A stretch of DNA of 64,000 bases from an uncultured Rhodospirillales bacterium (GCA_903865895.1 CAIPLM010000079.1:1-64000); one strand, 5' to 3'. Numbered from the stretch's first letter, positions 23,527-31,913 are shown. A program made the numbers and translations. The notes: generated from the sequence alone by a model not told the origin.

Positions 23527-26496
23527 ATGTTCGCGCAACCCAAGACCCAGAAAACCCAGCCCGACAGTTCCATGCGGGTGCAGACGTCGATCGCAGGCAA
23601 GGCGGTTGCGCTGGGCTGGGGGAAGGCGCGGCTCGCCGGCAACCTGCTGTGGTATGGCGACTTCAAGGCGACGCAGACCGCGGCGGCCGGCGGCAAGGGC
23701 GGCGGCGGCAAGGCCGGCAGCGGGCAATACAGCTACAGCGCCTCGGTGGTCATCGGCCTCTGCGAGGGGCCCATCGCCGCCTTCGGCCAGATCTGGAACA
23801 ACAGCACGCCCACCACCCTGGCCTCGCTCTCGCTGAGTGGGCTGGTCGGCAGCTATTCCGCGAGCGCCTGGTCCTACCTCACCTCGGCCTACCCGGCGCA
23901 GGCGCTGGCCTATCGCGGTCTGGCCAACGCCGTGGCGGCCGGCATGCCGCTCGGCTCCTCCTCTTCGCTGCCCAACATCACCTTCGAGCTGCTGTTCGGC
24001 GTCAACGGTGCCATCGTCGGGCTGCCCGATGCGGACCCTGCGGCGGTGATGACCGACTTCCTGACCAACAGCGCCTATGGCGCCGGCTTCCCCTCGGCCA
24101 ATCTCGACAGCCTCACCGTCTGGTCGAACTACTGCATCGCGAACGGACTTCTCGTCTCTCCGGTGCTCACCGACCAACAGGAAGGGCGGCAGTTCCTGGC
24201 CGATCTGCTGGCCGCGACGAACGCGGAGGCCGTGTGGTCGAGCGGCGTGCTGACCGTGGTGCCCTACGGCGACCAGTCGATCACCGCCAACGGCCGCAGC
24301 TACACGGCGCCGAGCGCGCCGCTCTACAGCCTCACCGACATCGACTTCAAGGACCCGCAGGGCGGCAACAGCAACTCCATGGGCGGCACCTCGACCGACC
24401 CGGTGCAGTGCACCCGGCTGCGCCCGTCCGACCAGCGCAACAGCTTCGCCGTCGAGTATCTCGATCGCGCCAACAGCTACAACGCGACCGTAGTGACCGC
24501 GTCGGACGATGCCTCGATCCAGCTCTACGGGCTGCGCCGGGCCGACACCAAGACGCTGCACCTGTTCTGCAACCAGGCCGCCGCGCTGCTGAGCGCGCAG
24601 CTGATGCTGGGCCGCGAGGCCGTGCGCAACACCTACGCCTTCACCCTCGGCCCCGAATACATCCTGCTCGACCCGATGGACATCGTGGCGATCACCGACG
24701 CCGGGCTCGGCCTCGCGGCCCAATGGGTGCGAATCAAGGAGATCCAGGAGAACGCCGACGGCACGCTGTCCATCCAGGCCGAGGACATGCTGACCGGCGC
24801 CGGCTCCGCGCCGCTCTATGCTGCCCAGCCGGCGATGGGCGCGGGCGCCAACATGAACGCGACGCCAACCGGCGTGACCGCGCCGGTGATCTGGGAGCCC
24901 ACCTACGCCCTGGCCGAGGGCACCGAGATCTGGATCTCCGTCGCGTCCTCCGGCGCGAATTTCGGCGGCGCCGATATCTGGGTCTCCACCGACAACACCA
25001 CCTATCAGCTCGCCGGCACGTTCCATGGCGAGAGCCGGATGGGTGTCACCACCGCATCGCTGCCGTCGGTTTCGGCCGCGCCCACCGGGCCAACGGTGGA
25101 CGCCACCAACAGCCTCGCCGTCGACATGGCCGAGAGCGCCACGCAACTGATCAGCGGCACCCAGGCCGACGCGCTGGCCGGCAATACCCTGGCCTATGTG
25201 AACGGCGAGTATCTCGCCTTCCAGACGGCGACGCTGACCAGCGGCACGGCCTATTCGCTGTCCTACCTGGTGCGCGGCATGTTCGGTTCCTCACCGGTGG
25301 GCGCCCCATCCGGCTCGCAGTTCGTCCGCCTCAGCCCCGGCACCTATTTCCGCTACCCGATCACTGCGGACCGCATCGGCAGCCCGCTGTGGTTCAAGGT
25401 GCTGCCGTTCAACGCCTATGGCGGCGGCCAGCCGGCGCTCTCCGCCATCGCCGCCTATGGCTACACCGTCACCGGCGTGGCGCTGGCGGGCACGCTGGCG
25501 GCGCCGGCCAACCTCACCACCAGCTACGTCGCCGCATACACCTATCTGACCTGGACCGAGGTGAGCGATTTCCGGGTGCCGCAATACGAGATCCGCAAGG
25601 GCTCGTCCTGGGCCGGCGGGCAGAAGCTCGGCACGGTGGCGCATCCGCCCTTCCTGGTCTTCGGCAACGACACTTATTGGGTGGCCGCCGTGGCGACGCC
25701 GACTGCCGGCCTCACCGTCTATTCCACCCCGGTGTCCCTGACGATCTCCGGGGCGGCGATCGTCGCCAACACGCTGGCCACCTGGGACGAGGCGGCGACG
25801 AGCTGGACCGGCACGCGCACCGGCGGTGTGGTGGTGGGCAGCGGCATCGTCACCACCTCGGACCTCGGCGCGGGCCAGGTCGGTGGCGTCTACGAGATCC
25901 CGACCGGCCACCAGATCGACGTCGGCCGCGCCTGCGCCTGCAACGTGCTGATCAACTGGACGAGCTCGGGCTATCCGGCGGGCCAGAACGTGCTGGCCAC
26001 CACCAATTGGCTGGCGATGACGGATCTGCTGGGCGCCGCGGCGGCGCAGAGCGCCTCGGTCTATCCCGAGATCGCTATCAGCCAGGACGGCACGACGTGG
26101 GGAGCCTGGCAGCGTTTCGTGCCCGGCGCCTATGTGGGCCGCAAGTTCAAGGCCCGCATGCAGGTGCAGACGCTCGATCCCCAGGTGGCGGCCGCCCTGC
26201 TGAGCTTCACCTTCGCCGTCGCGCCGCCGCAGCGCGATGACCACATCATCGGCCTCTCCGTCGCCTCGGGCGGCACGGCGGTCACCTTCAAGCCGGATGG
26301 CAGCGGTACCACCGTGGCGTTCAACGGCGGCCCCGGCGGCGCCGCAACGCCTGCCGTTCAGGGCACCATCATCGGGGCATCCGGCGCCGACACGCTGGTG
26401 ATCAGCAGCCTCACGACCTCCGGCTGCACCGTGCAGGTGCTGAACGGCGGCTCCGGCGTCGCCCGCACCGTCAACCTTCTCGCACAGGGATACTAG
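23527..26496 (+). CDS. tail tip / host specificity protein
   Basis: 989 residues, the largest phage protein here. The N-terminal half has a glycine-rich loop (AAGGKGGGGKAGSG), then YSASVVIGLCEGPIAAFGQIW, the conserved block of the J-like tip family. Residues about 215-300 resemble a phage-tail_3 hub domain (EGRQFLADLLAATNAEAVW). The C-terminal 500 residues contain fibronectin-type beta modules (LTTSYVAAYTYLTWTEVSDF) and a final Gly/Thr-rich domain, the likely receptor-binding part. Confidence 0.85.
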   Translation: MFAQPKTQKTQPDSSMRVQTSIAGKAVALGWGKARLAGNLLWYGDFKATQTAAAGGKGGGGKAGSGQYSYSASVVIGLCEGPIAAFGQIWNNSTPTTLASLSLSGLVGSYSASAWSYLTSAYPAQALAYRGLANAVAAGMPLGSSSSLPNITFELLFGVNGAIVGLPDADPAAVMTDFLTNSAYGAGFPSANLDSLTVWSNYCIANGLLVSPVLTDQQEGRQFLADLLAATNAEAVWSSGVLTVVPYGDQSITANGRSYTAPSAPLYSLTDIDFKDPQGGNSNSMGGTSTDPVQCTRLRPSDQRNSFAVEYLDRANSYNATVVTASDDASIQLYGLRRADTKTLHLFCNQAAALLSAQLMLGREAVRNTYAFTLGPEYILLDPMDIVAITDAGLGLAAQWVRIKEIQENADGTLSIQAEDMLTGAGSAPLYAAQPAMGAGANMNATPTGVTAPVIWEPTYALAEGTEIWISVASSGANFGGADIWVSTDNTTYQLAGTFHGESRMGVTTASLPSVSAAPTGPTVDATNSLAVDMAESATQLISGTQADALAGNTLAYVNGEYLAFQTATLTSGTAYSLSYLVRGMFGSSPVGAPSGSQFVRLSPGTYFRYPITADRIGSPLWFKVLPFNAYGGGQPALSAIAAYGYTVTGVALAGTLAAPANLTTSYVAAYTYLTWTEVSDFRVPQYEIRKGSSWAGGQKLGTVAHPPFLVFGNDTYWVAAVATPTAGLTVYSTPVSLTISGAAIVANTLATWDEAATSWTGTRTGGVVVGSGIVTTSDLGAGQVGGVYEIPTGHQIDVGRACACNVLINWTSSGYPAGQNVLATTNWLAMTDLLGAAAAQSASVYPEIAISQDGTTWGAWQRFVPGAYVGRKFKARMQVQTLDPQVAAALLSFTFAVAPPQRDDHIIGLSVASGGTAVTFKPDGSGTTVAFNGGPGGAATPAVQGTIIGASGADTLVISSLTTSGCTVQVLNGGSGVARTVNLLAQGY

Positions 26497-26498
26497 GC

Positions 26499-27248
26499 AT
26501 GCCGTCGCTCGTCATCGCCACCACCGGCACCATCTCGGGCGTCGCCGAGAACACGCAGATCAACGCGATCGCCGCCTCGCTGGCTACCGCGCAGCAGTCC
26601 AGCACGGCGCCCACCACCACCTCGACGGGCCTGTCGTCGATGGCCGGGGTGTGGTGGCACAACCTGACCGACAACACGATCCGCGTGCGCGACCAGGCGG
26701 ACAGCGCCTGGATCACCATCGGCACGCTGAACGAGACGGCGAAGACCTTCGCGCCCGCTGGCAGCTCGGGCTCCTATCTGGCTTTGTCCGGCGGCACGCT
26801 GACCGCGGGGCTCACGGTGCAATCGGGAGGCATCAGCATCACCGCAGGCGGTCTCGCGGTTACCGCGGGCGGCATGACGATCGGCGGCAATAGCTCCGTC
26901 ACCGGCACGTTCAGCGCCAGCGGCGCGGTGACCTTTTCCAGCACGGGGAGCTTCGGCGGCAACGTGACTGCGGCCGGGCAGATATTCTCGTCATCCGGCG
27001 GCTTCAAGTTCCCGGACAACTCGGTGCAGACCACCGCCTTCACCGGCTCCGGCTATGCGCTCACTTCGTCGCTGGCGAGCTATGCACCGCTTGCTTCGCC
27101 TGCGCTCACCGGGACGCCTACGGCGCCGACGGCGGCAATCTCGGACAGCTCGACGACGCTCGCGACCACCGCGTTCGTGCATGCTGTGATCCTCGCCGCG
27201 CTCACCAGCTACGCCGGCAGCGGCGTCCCCAGCGGCGGCACGGGCTGA
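26499..27248 (+). CDS. tail fibre-like protein
   Basis: 249 residues. Central repeats alternate short glycine/threonine strands (GGISITAGGLAVTAGGMTIGG), typical of fibre shafts. KFPDNSVQTTAF near residue 170 and ALTGTPTAPTAA followed by TTLATTAFV near 205-225 are common phage fibre motifs. It is expected to trimerise. It follows the tip gene by two bases. No chaperone gene of the usual kind is seen. Confidence 0.8.
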   Translation: MPSLVIATTGTISGVAENTQINAIAASLATAQQSSTAPTTTSTGLSSMAGVWWHNLTDNTIRVRDQADSAWITIGTLNETAKTFAPAGSSGSYLALSGGTLTAGLTVQSGGISITAGGLAVTAGGMTIGGNSSVTGTFSASGAVTFSSTGSFGGNVTAAGQIFSSSGGFKFPDNSVQTTAFTGSGYALTSSLASYAPLASPALTGTPTAPTAAISDSSTTLATTAFVHAVILAALTSYAGSGVPSGGTG

Positions 27249-27300
27249 CCTCTGACCGCCTGAAACCGGCGATCAATCCCCGCCATCCTGCCTCCCAAAC

Positions 27301-27313
27301 GCGCCTCAGGCGC
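27301..27313. terminator. short palindrome after fibre gene
   Basis: GCGCCT and AGGCGC flank one C in the 80-base gap between fibre gene and next gene. It may form a weak terminator or a protein site. No T-run follows. Confidence 0.3.
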
Positions 27314-27328
27314 ATCTGAGAGGTGATG

Positions 27329-27877
27329 ATGATCCGGCTTCTCTTCCTGCTTTTAGCAATTCTGCTCGCCGGTGAGGCCCGAGCCCAGAACGGCCAAAAC
27401 TACAATAGCTGCACGCAGTCCGCGGTGATCAACTGCCCGCGCGCACCGATCTGGGCGGTGCCGCCGGTGCTGACCGGCAGCGTCGACTACGTCACCCAGA
27501 CCCCTTACGGCGGCCTGCGCGTCCAGCTGCAGGATGGCGTCGGGAACGACCTGGCGCCCATCACGCCGGTTGCGACCACGTCGCTTGCGTCGAGTCTCGT
27601 GCTGAAGGCGGCGCCTGGTCAGCTCTACTCGGCCACCGTGACCACCAGCACGACGCCGGGTTACGTCATGGTGTTGAATGCCACCGCGCCACCGGCCGAC
27701 GGTGCGGTCACCCCGTGGTTCTGCTTCTACATGCAGCCCCTCTCGTCGCAGTCCTTCGGCAGCTTCGGGGCACCGGCTGACCTCTACACCATCGGCATCA
27801 CCGTCGTGTTCTCGACAACCGGCTGCCTCACCAAGACGGCATCGGCGACCGCGTTCATCTCGGGGAGCGTGCGATGA
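27329..27877 (+). CDS. exported hypothetical protein in tail-fibre locus
   Basis: 182 residues from the ATG best spaced from AGAGG (27318-27322); in-frame ATG 27326 and GTG 27323 are alternatives. A clear Sec signal peptide (MIRLLFLLLAILLAGEARA, cleavage before QNGQN) leads to a beta-rich mature part with cysteines at CTQSAVINC and in the second half. It resembles periplasmic or surface proteins rather than virion parts. Its stop overlaps the next gene (ATGA). Function unknown. Confidence 0.6.
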   Translation: MIRLLFLLLAILLAGEARAQNGQNYNSCTQSAVINCPRAPIWAVPPVLTGSVDYVTQTPYGGLRVQLQDGVGNDLAPITPVATTSLASSLVLKAAPGQLYSATVTTSTTPGYVMVLNATAPPADGAVTPWFCFYMQPLSSQSFGSFGAPADLYTIGITVVFSTTGCLTKTASATAFISGSVR

Positions 27878-29067
27878 CGGCGCGCTGTCTGCCGCGATGG
27901 CTGGCTGGAGCCACCTGCCGCCTCATCCTGGCATGGTGCGTCATTGCGCTGGGCGGCGGCGCGTTCCTCGCGCCCGATGCCGCAGCGAACATGCTCGGCC
28001 CGGCGAGCGGCTTCTCTGCCAGCTTCGCCGCAGCGCCTGAATTTGGCATCGCCATCGACGGCGATGTCACGATCAGCAGCGGGACGACGACGCTCTCGCG
28101 CGACATGCACTACCGGAACCTGACGATCTCGGGCACCGGCAAGATCGTCACCAACGGCTACGTCATCTACGTCTCCAATACACTCGACCTTTCGGGTGCT
28201 GGCGCTGCGGCGATCTCCAGCAACGGTGCAGCTGGCGGCGCGGCCAGCGGGGCTACCGGCGGATCAGCTGGCGCCGGTCAGTTCGGGCTCACCGTTCCGT
28301 CGACTCGGGTCGGGTCTGTGGGGACCACCGGCACAAGTGCCGCGGGAGCCGTCGGCACCCTCATCGGCGGCCAGACATGGGCATACGGCGGGGACACTGG
28401 CGCCAACGGTGCCGGGGGTGCCGGAACGAACGCTGCGGGTGCGTCCACTGCCGGCAGTTCTGTCACCCGGATCACCATCAATCCCGGGGTGTTCGTCGCT
28501 CCGATCGTCGCGGTCAACGCGGCGACAACCACAGGCGACGTGTGGGGTGGCGTCAGCGGCATTTCCGGGCCGTCGGGCGGCGGTGACGGGACCAATCCCG
28601 GCGGTGGTGGAGGCGGCGCTCCCTCCGCCGGTGGCTATGTCGCGATTCGCGCCTATGTCATCGCGCGTGGTTCGAATGCCACGGCGAGTATCATTCAGTC
28701 GATCGGCGGCGCCGGCGGTAACGGCGGCACGGTCTCCACGGGCAATGTCGGCGGCGGCGGCGGTGCATCTGGCGCTGGCGGCGGTGGGATTGATATCGTC
28801 GCCTATGCCATGAGCGGCAGCACGATCCCGAACGCGCTCGACGCAAGCGGTGGGACTGGAGGCAATGGCGGCAACGGCGCGGGTACCGGTCTTGGCGGCA
28901 ACGGCGGCACCGGTGGGAAGGGCGGCGCGATCAAGGTGGCAATCCTCGGTGGCACTCCCTCGCTCACCTATAACACTGCCAACATCGCTGGCACGGCCGG
29001 CTCGACAACGGCGACCGCCACCGGCGCGGCCGGTGGCGCTGGCGCATCATCCCGCGCGAACTTGTGA
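27874..29067 (+). CDS. glycine-rich exported protein in tail-fibre locus
   Basis: 397 residues. The N-terminus has a basic start and hydrophobic helix (LILAWCVIALGGGAFL) ending near DAAAN, a likely signal peptide. Then come short beta segments (HYRNLTISGTGKIVTNGYVIYV) and about 250 residues of Gly/Ala/Ser-rich repeats (such as GGNGGNGAG and GGGGGAS). Such glycine-rich stretches occur in phage fibre tips and in surface adhesins. It is coupled to the previous exported protein. A receptor-binding tip or a surface-modifying role are both possible. Confidence 0.6.
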   Translation: MTARCLPRWLAGATCRLILAWCVIALGGGAFLAPDAAANMLGPASGFSASFAAAPEFGIAIDGDVTISSGTTTLSRDMHYRNLTISGTGKIVTNGYVIYVSNTLDLSGAGAAAISSNGAAGGAASGATGGSAGAGQFGLTVPSTRVGSVGTTGTSAAGAVGTLIGGQTWAYGGDTGANGAGGAGTNAAGASTAGSSVTRITINPGVFVAPIVAVNAATTTGDVWGGVSGISGPSGGGDGTNPGGGGGGAPSAGGYVAIRAYVIARGSNATASIIQSIGGAGGNGGTVSTGNVGGGGGASGAGGGGIDIVAYAMSGSTIPNALDASGGTGGNGGNGAGTGLGGNGGTGGKGGAIKVAILGGTPSLTYNTANIAGTAGSTTATATGAAGGAGASSRANL

Positions 29068-29073
29068 GGAATT

Positions 29074-29523
29074 ATGAGCACGATCACAGATGCTTTCGGG
29101 CGCACCGTCACCAAGACCTCGATCAACGCTCAGACGACGTATTCGGTCCCTCTTCAGGACGGTATTTTCACCGTCACGCAAGAGGGCGATGGCGACGATG
29201 GGGCCGCGTTGACGACCATCAACGCCATGGGGTCGCCCCCGGCGCCGGATACACGTCAAGCCGTGCCTGACGTGGTGACCTTGTGGAAGGCGAAGGCGGT
29301 TCTCGCCGCACAGCCGTCGAAACTGCATCCGGGGAAGACGCTGCTCGACGATGCGACCGCCGTCATCGCGGCGGCCCCCCAGATGGTCCAGATCGCATGG
29401 GCCAACGCTGCCGATCTGGAGCGGACCAGTGCAACGCTGGGCCTGTTGGCGAGCGAGATCGGCCTGACCTCCTCAGATCTCGACACATTATTTGTGGCGG
29501 CAGACGCATTCGTGTTGCCCTGA
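29074..29523 (+). CDS. hypothetical phage protein at end of tail locus
   Basis: 149 residues. A short beta-rich start (ITDAFGRTVTKTSINAQTTYSV) is followed by a helical domain from VVTLWKAKAVLAAQ to the end. No family with known role is recognised; it could be a fibre-assembly helper by position. It is the last gene of the late block before three hairpins. Confidence 0.55.
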   Translation: MSTITDAFGRTVTKTSINAQTTYSVPLQDGIFTVTQEGDGDDGAALTTINAMGSPPAPDTRQAVPDVVTLWKAKAVLAAQPSKLHPGKTLLDDATAVIAAAPQMVQIAWANAADLERTSATLGLLASEIGLTSSDLDTLFVAADAFVLP

Positions 29524-29530
29524 CGAAACC

Positions 29531-29635
29531 CTCTCGGCCGTAAGGCCGGGAGCCTGGGCTGTATCCAGCAGCCCAAGCCGCGCGCCGCTACGCGCCCGGA
29601 AAAACCGACCCGTCCTTCCCCTTGCGGGGAGGACG
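29531..29635. terminator. three consecutive hairpins between late genes and methylase
   Basis: Hairpin A (29531-29552) has a 9-pair stem including one G-T pair and a GTAA loop. Hairpin B (29555-29575) pairs TGGGCTG with CAGCCCA. Hairpin C (29611-29635) pairs CGTCC(T/T)CCCC with GGGGAGGACG. A and B lie right after the late-gene stop and are likely termination signals. C ends 21 bases before the methylase ATG and could influence its translation. Confidence 0.5.
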
Positions 29636-29656
29636 CACCGTGACTGGAAAAAGTAA

Positions 29657-30457
29657 ATGAGTGATTTCTCGCGCGTCGACCCTGTCGTGCCTGTGGCGCC
29701 CTGGGTCGGCGGCAAGCACCGACTGGCCAACCGCATCATCCCGCGACTCCAGGCGATCCCGCACAGCTGCTACGTCGAGCCGTTCATCGGGATGGGCGGG
29801 ATATTCCTACGCCGCCCGTGGCGGATAAAATCGGAGGTGATCAACGACCTCAGCACCGATGTGGTGAACCTGTTCCGGGTGCTCCAGCGCCACTTTAACG
29901 CGTTCATGGACATGCTGAAGTGGCAGATTACCTCCCGCGAGCAGTTCCTCCGCCTACGCGACCAGGACCCCGAGACCCTCACCGACCTGGAGCGCGCTGC
30001 CAGGTTCCTCTACCTTCAGCGCCTCTCATTCGGCGGCAAGACCGATCACGCCAGCTTCGGCACCACCACCACGCAATCCGCACGGTTCGACGTGCTGAAG
30101 CTGACCAGCATCCTGGAGGACGTCCACGAGCGCCTGTCCGGCGTGGTGATCGAGCGCTTGCCCTACGCCGATCTGATCAAGCGCTATGATCGCCCCACCA
30201 CGCTTTTCTATCTCGACCCGCCCTACTGGGGCTGCGAGGACTACTACGGCGAAGGGATGTTCGCCCGGCAGGACTTCGAACACATGGCGACCATCCTGAG
30301 CGCGATCAAGGGCCGCTTCGCGATGTCAATCAACGACACCCCGCAGATCCGCGAACTGTTCAAAACCTCCGAACTGGTCCCGCTGGAGGTGAGCTACAGC
30401 CTGACGCCGAAGGCTGCCGGCAAGAAGTTCGCCGAGCTGCTGATCATGAACCGCTAG
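29657..30457 (+). CDS. D12-class DNA adenine methylase
   Basis: 266 residues. Residues 15-20 (PWVGGK) are the SAM-binding PF-x-G-x-K-like motif of alpha-class adenine methylases. The catalytic motif DPPYWG lies at residues 187-192, and YVEPFIGMGG at about 35-44 completes the set. It methylates adenine-N6 in a short recognition site not predictable from sequence. It is the rightmost phage gene, where Mu carries the mom DNA-modification operon. An anti-restriction role is therefore likely. Confidence 0.88.
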   Translation: MSDFSRVDPVVPVAPWVGGKHRLANRIIPRLQAIPHSCYVEPFIGMGGIFLRRPWRIKSEVINDLSTDVVNLFRVLQRHFNAFMDMLKWQITSREQFLRLRDQDPETLTDLERAARFLYLQRLSFGGKTDHASFGTTTTQSARFDVLKLTSILEDVHERLSGVVIERLPYADLIKRYDRPTTLFYLDPPYWGCEDYYGEGMFARQDFEHMATILSAIKGRFAMSINDTPQIRELFKTSELVPLEVSYSLTPKAAGKKFAELLIMNR

Positions 30458-30514
30458 GCCCATTTCAGCAGGTCGCTAAGGCGCTCTTAGCGGCATGCTG
30501 AGAGCCTATTTGGG

Positions 30515-30561
30515 TTCCGAAAATGGTTGGCGAAATTTCCGAAAATGGTTGGCGCGCTACA
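30515..30561. repeat. tandem end repeats and probable right end of prophage
   Basis: The 18-base sequence TTCCGAAAATGGTTGGCG occurs at 30515-30532 and again at 30537-30554, a 22-base period. Tandem sites of about this size at the extreme end of the element are the pattern of transposase-binding sites in Mu-like phages. Mu-type ends terminate in CA; the first CA after the repeats is 30560-30561, followed by TCCGT as possible 5-base target duplication. Confidence 0.6.
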
Positions 30562-30573
30562 TCCGTTGAAGAG

Positions 30574-30645
30574 GCTGCTGAAAGAGAGAGGGGGCCAACT
30601 CGGTGGATGCCACCACGGAGTAGGCCCCCTCTCTCTTTCAGCAGC
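30574..30645. terminator. long perfect hairpin (23-bp stem) at phage-host junction
   Basis: Left arm 30574-30596 and right arm 30623-30645 are perfect reverse complements (begin GCTGCTGAAAG, end CTTTCAGCAGC). The 26-base loop itself pairs (GGTGG atg CCACC). It starts about 13 bases after the presumed phage end. It may be a strong bidirectional terminator for the minus-strand gene on its right, or a remnant of a small mobile repeat. Confidence 0.6.
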
Positions 30646-30664
30646 ATTCCTTAATGCATGAGGT

Positions 30665-30710
30665 CCAGGGGCTCGGCCCCTGGTGGGGGTCGAGGGGGCA
30701 ACGCCCCTCG
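30665..30710. repeat. tandem GC-rich intergenic hairpins
   Basis: Two adjacent hairpins: CCAGGGG/CCCCTGG (30665-30683) and CGAGGGG/CCCCTCG (30691-30710). Variants of this paired GGCCCCTGG-type element are, as I recall, common between genes in Acetobacteraceae genomes. It lies at the 3' end of the glycosyltransferase gene and may help terminate it. Confidence 0.5.
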
Positions 30711-30752
30711 CCTTGCCTGCTGCCGTAAACGCCTCCGCGAACCGCCCGAGCG

Positions 30753-31909
30753 TTACTCCACGCGGGGGCGGTCGAGGGCGGATTGGATGGCGGCGAGGAG
30801 GTGCATGACGGAGGTGGACCAGAAGCGGGTGGTCACGCCGGGGGGGCGTTCGACATTGAGTTCGCGGCCGAGCACGGCGTCGTAGGTGATGCCGAGTGTG
30901 GCGGCGAGGTTGCGGAAGCACCAGTTCACCCAGCCATCCATGTGGAGTTCGACCAGCATGGTGCCGGGGCGGGCGTAGACGAGGTTGGCGAGGCCGGCGC
31001 CGTGTGGGGCGACGATGAAGTCGGCGCCGGCGAACAGGGCTGCCTGGGCGGCAAAGGGCAGGGTTTCCAGCCGCACGGGCACGAAGCCGAGACGGGCAAG
31101 ACCGGCGACCACCTCGTCGTCATTGACCAGGCAGCGATGGGCGTTGGGCGCGCGATCTCCGGCCCGGCGATCAATATAGATGCGACGGGGGAGGTCTTCC
31201 GCGGCGGCGGGGCGGAAGCGGGCGAAAAAGGGCGCGATGGAAGGGTGCGGCGTATGGTAGCCGGTGATGCTCCAGGGCACCACGAGGCGCTCGATGTGGA
31301 AGGTCTGATCGCGCGCCACACTGTGCAGGCGGCGGCCTTCGCCGAGGCCGCTCATGGCGAAGCTGTCCTGCTGGTAGCCGGGCGCGAGGGGCGGCACCAG
31401 CATGTTGCCGTAAATCGCCATCACCTCGGCGGGCAGCGGGGCAAAGCGGCCGAGCCCGTCGAGCGTCCAGTGATAGTAATTCTCGTAATTGCCGCCGAGC
31501 AGGCTGATCCAGGTACCGACGAGGTGCTCCACCTCGCGTTCGGGGAGGGCGATGCCGTCCTCGGTGATTGCGTAGCCGTGGCGCTCCGGCGAGGTTTGCT
31601 GGAGCGTATCGGCCACCACCGCACCACCAGCGGCGATGATGCCGGCATCGGAATGCACCAACACGTCGGTGAACACCACCAGCCAGGCGTTCACGGAGCG
31701 AAAGCTGGCGGAATCCCAGGTCTGGCCGGGCGGCTCCTCCTTGCCGAGCGTGGCGGGGCCGAACATATGCCGCCCGGTCGGCAGCGGCGGCAGCACGACC
31801 TCCGCACGGTCGGCCATGAGTTGCGAGAAGACGTGCCGCTGGGTCGCGGCATCGAGCTGCAACTCGGTGGTGGTGCGCCGCGCGAGCGCGCGGCTCGGCG
31901 GCGCGTCGC

Positions 31910-31913
<4 letters not shown>
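30753..31913 (-). CDS. GT61-family (DUF563) glycosyltransferase
   Basis: 386 residues from a GTG that overlaps the ppdK stop (GTGA). Landmarks are LLGGNYENYYHWTLDGLGR (about residues 140-160), PRRIYIDRR, and the C-terminal VAPHGAGLANLVYARPGTML block typical of DUF563/GT61 enzymes. It probably transfers a sugar to a surface polysaccharide or glycan; donor and acceptor are unknown. Coupling to ppdK is odd, as the two have no clear shared pathway. Confidence 0.75.

Larger units (their letters stand above)
1..30561 (+). mobile_element. Mu-like transposable prophage (right part, left end outside window)
   Basis: A continuous run of about 40 plus-strand genes, most joined by ATGA or GTGA stop/start overlaps. 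It carries Mu-specific early families (DUF3164, GemA, Mor), Mu gp26/gp27-type packaging genes, a MuF domain, and a siphovirus tail with a GTA-like distal module. It ends at two tandem 18-bp repeats (30515-30532 and 30537-30554), after which host-type genes on the other strand begin. The repressor, transposase A and targeting ATPase B expected of this phage class are not in the window, so the left end is off the edge. The exact right boundary (a CA at 30560-30561) is inferred. Confidence 0.88.

Noticed and set aside
23305-25146. Minus-strand frame of about 613 codons opposite the NlpC/P60 and tip genes
   Set aside because: Arginine/glycine/valine-rich shadow translation. All phage genes here run on the plus strand.
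28200-28960. Repetitive Gly/Ala-coding DNA that could look like an array of short direct repeats
   Set aside because: The repeats are irregular and in frame within a protein gene. There are no uniform spacers, so it is not a CRISPR array.
30458-30752. Search for a tRNA gene at the phage right end as integration site
   Set aside because: No cloverleaf with a conserved T-arm was seen. Transposable phages do not need tRNA sites.
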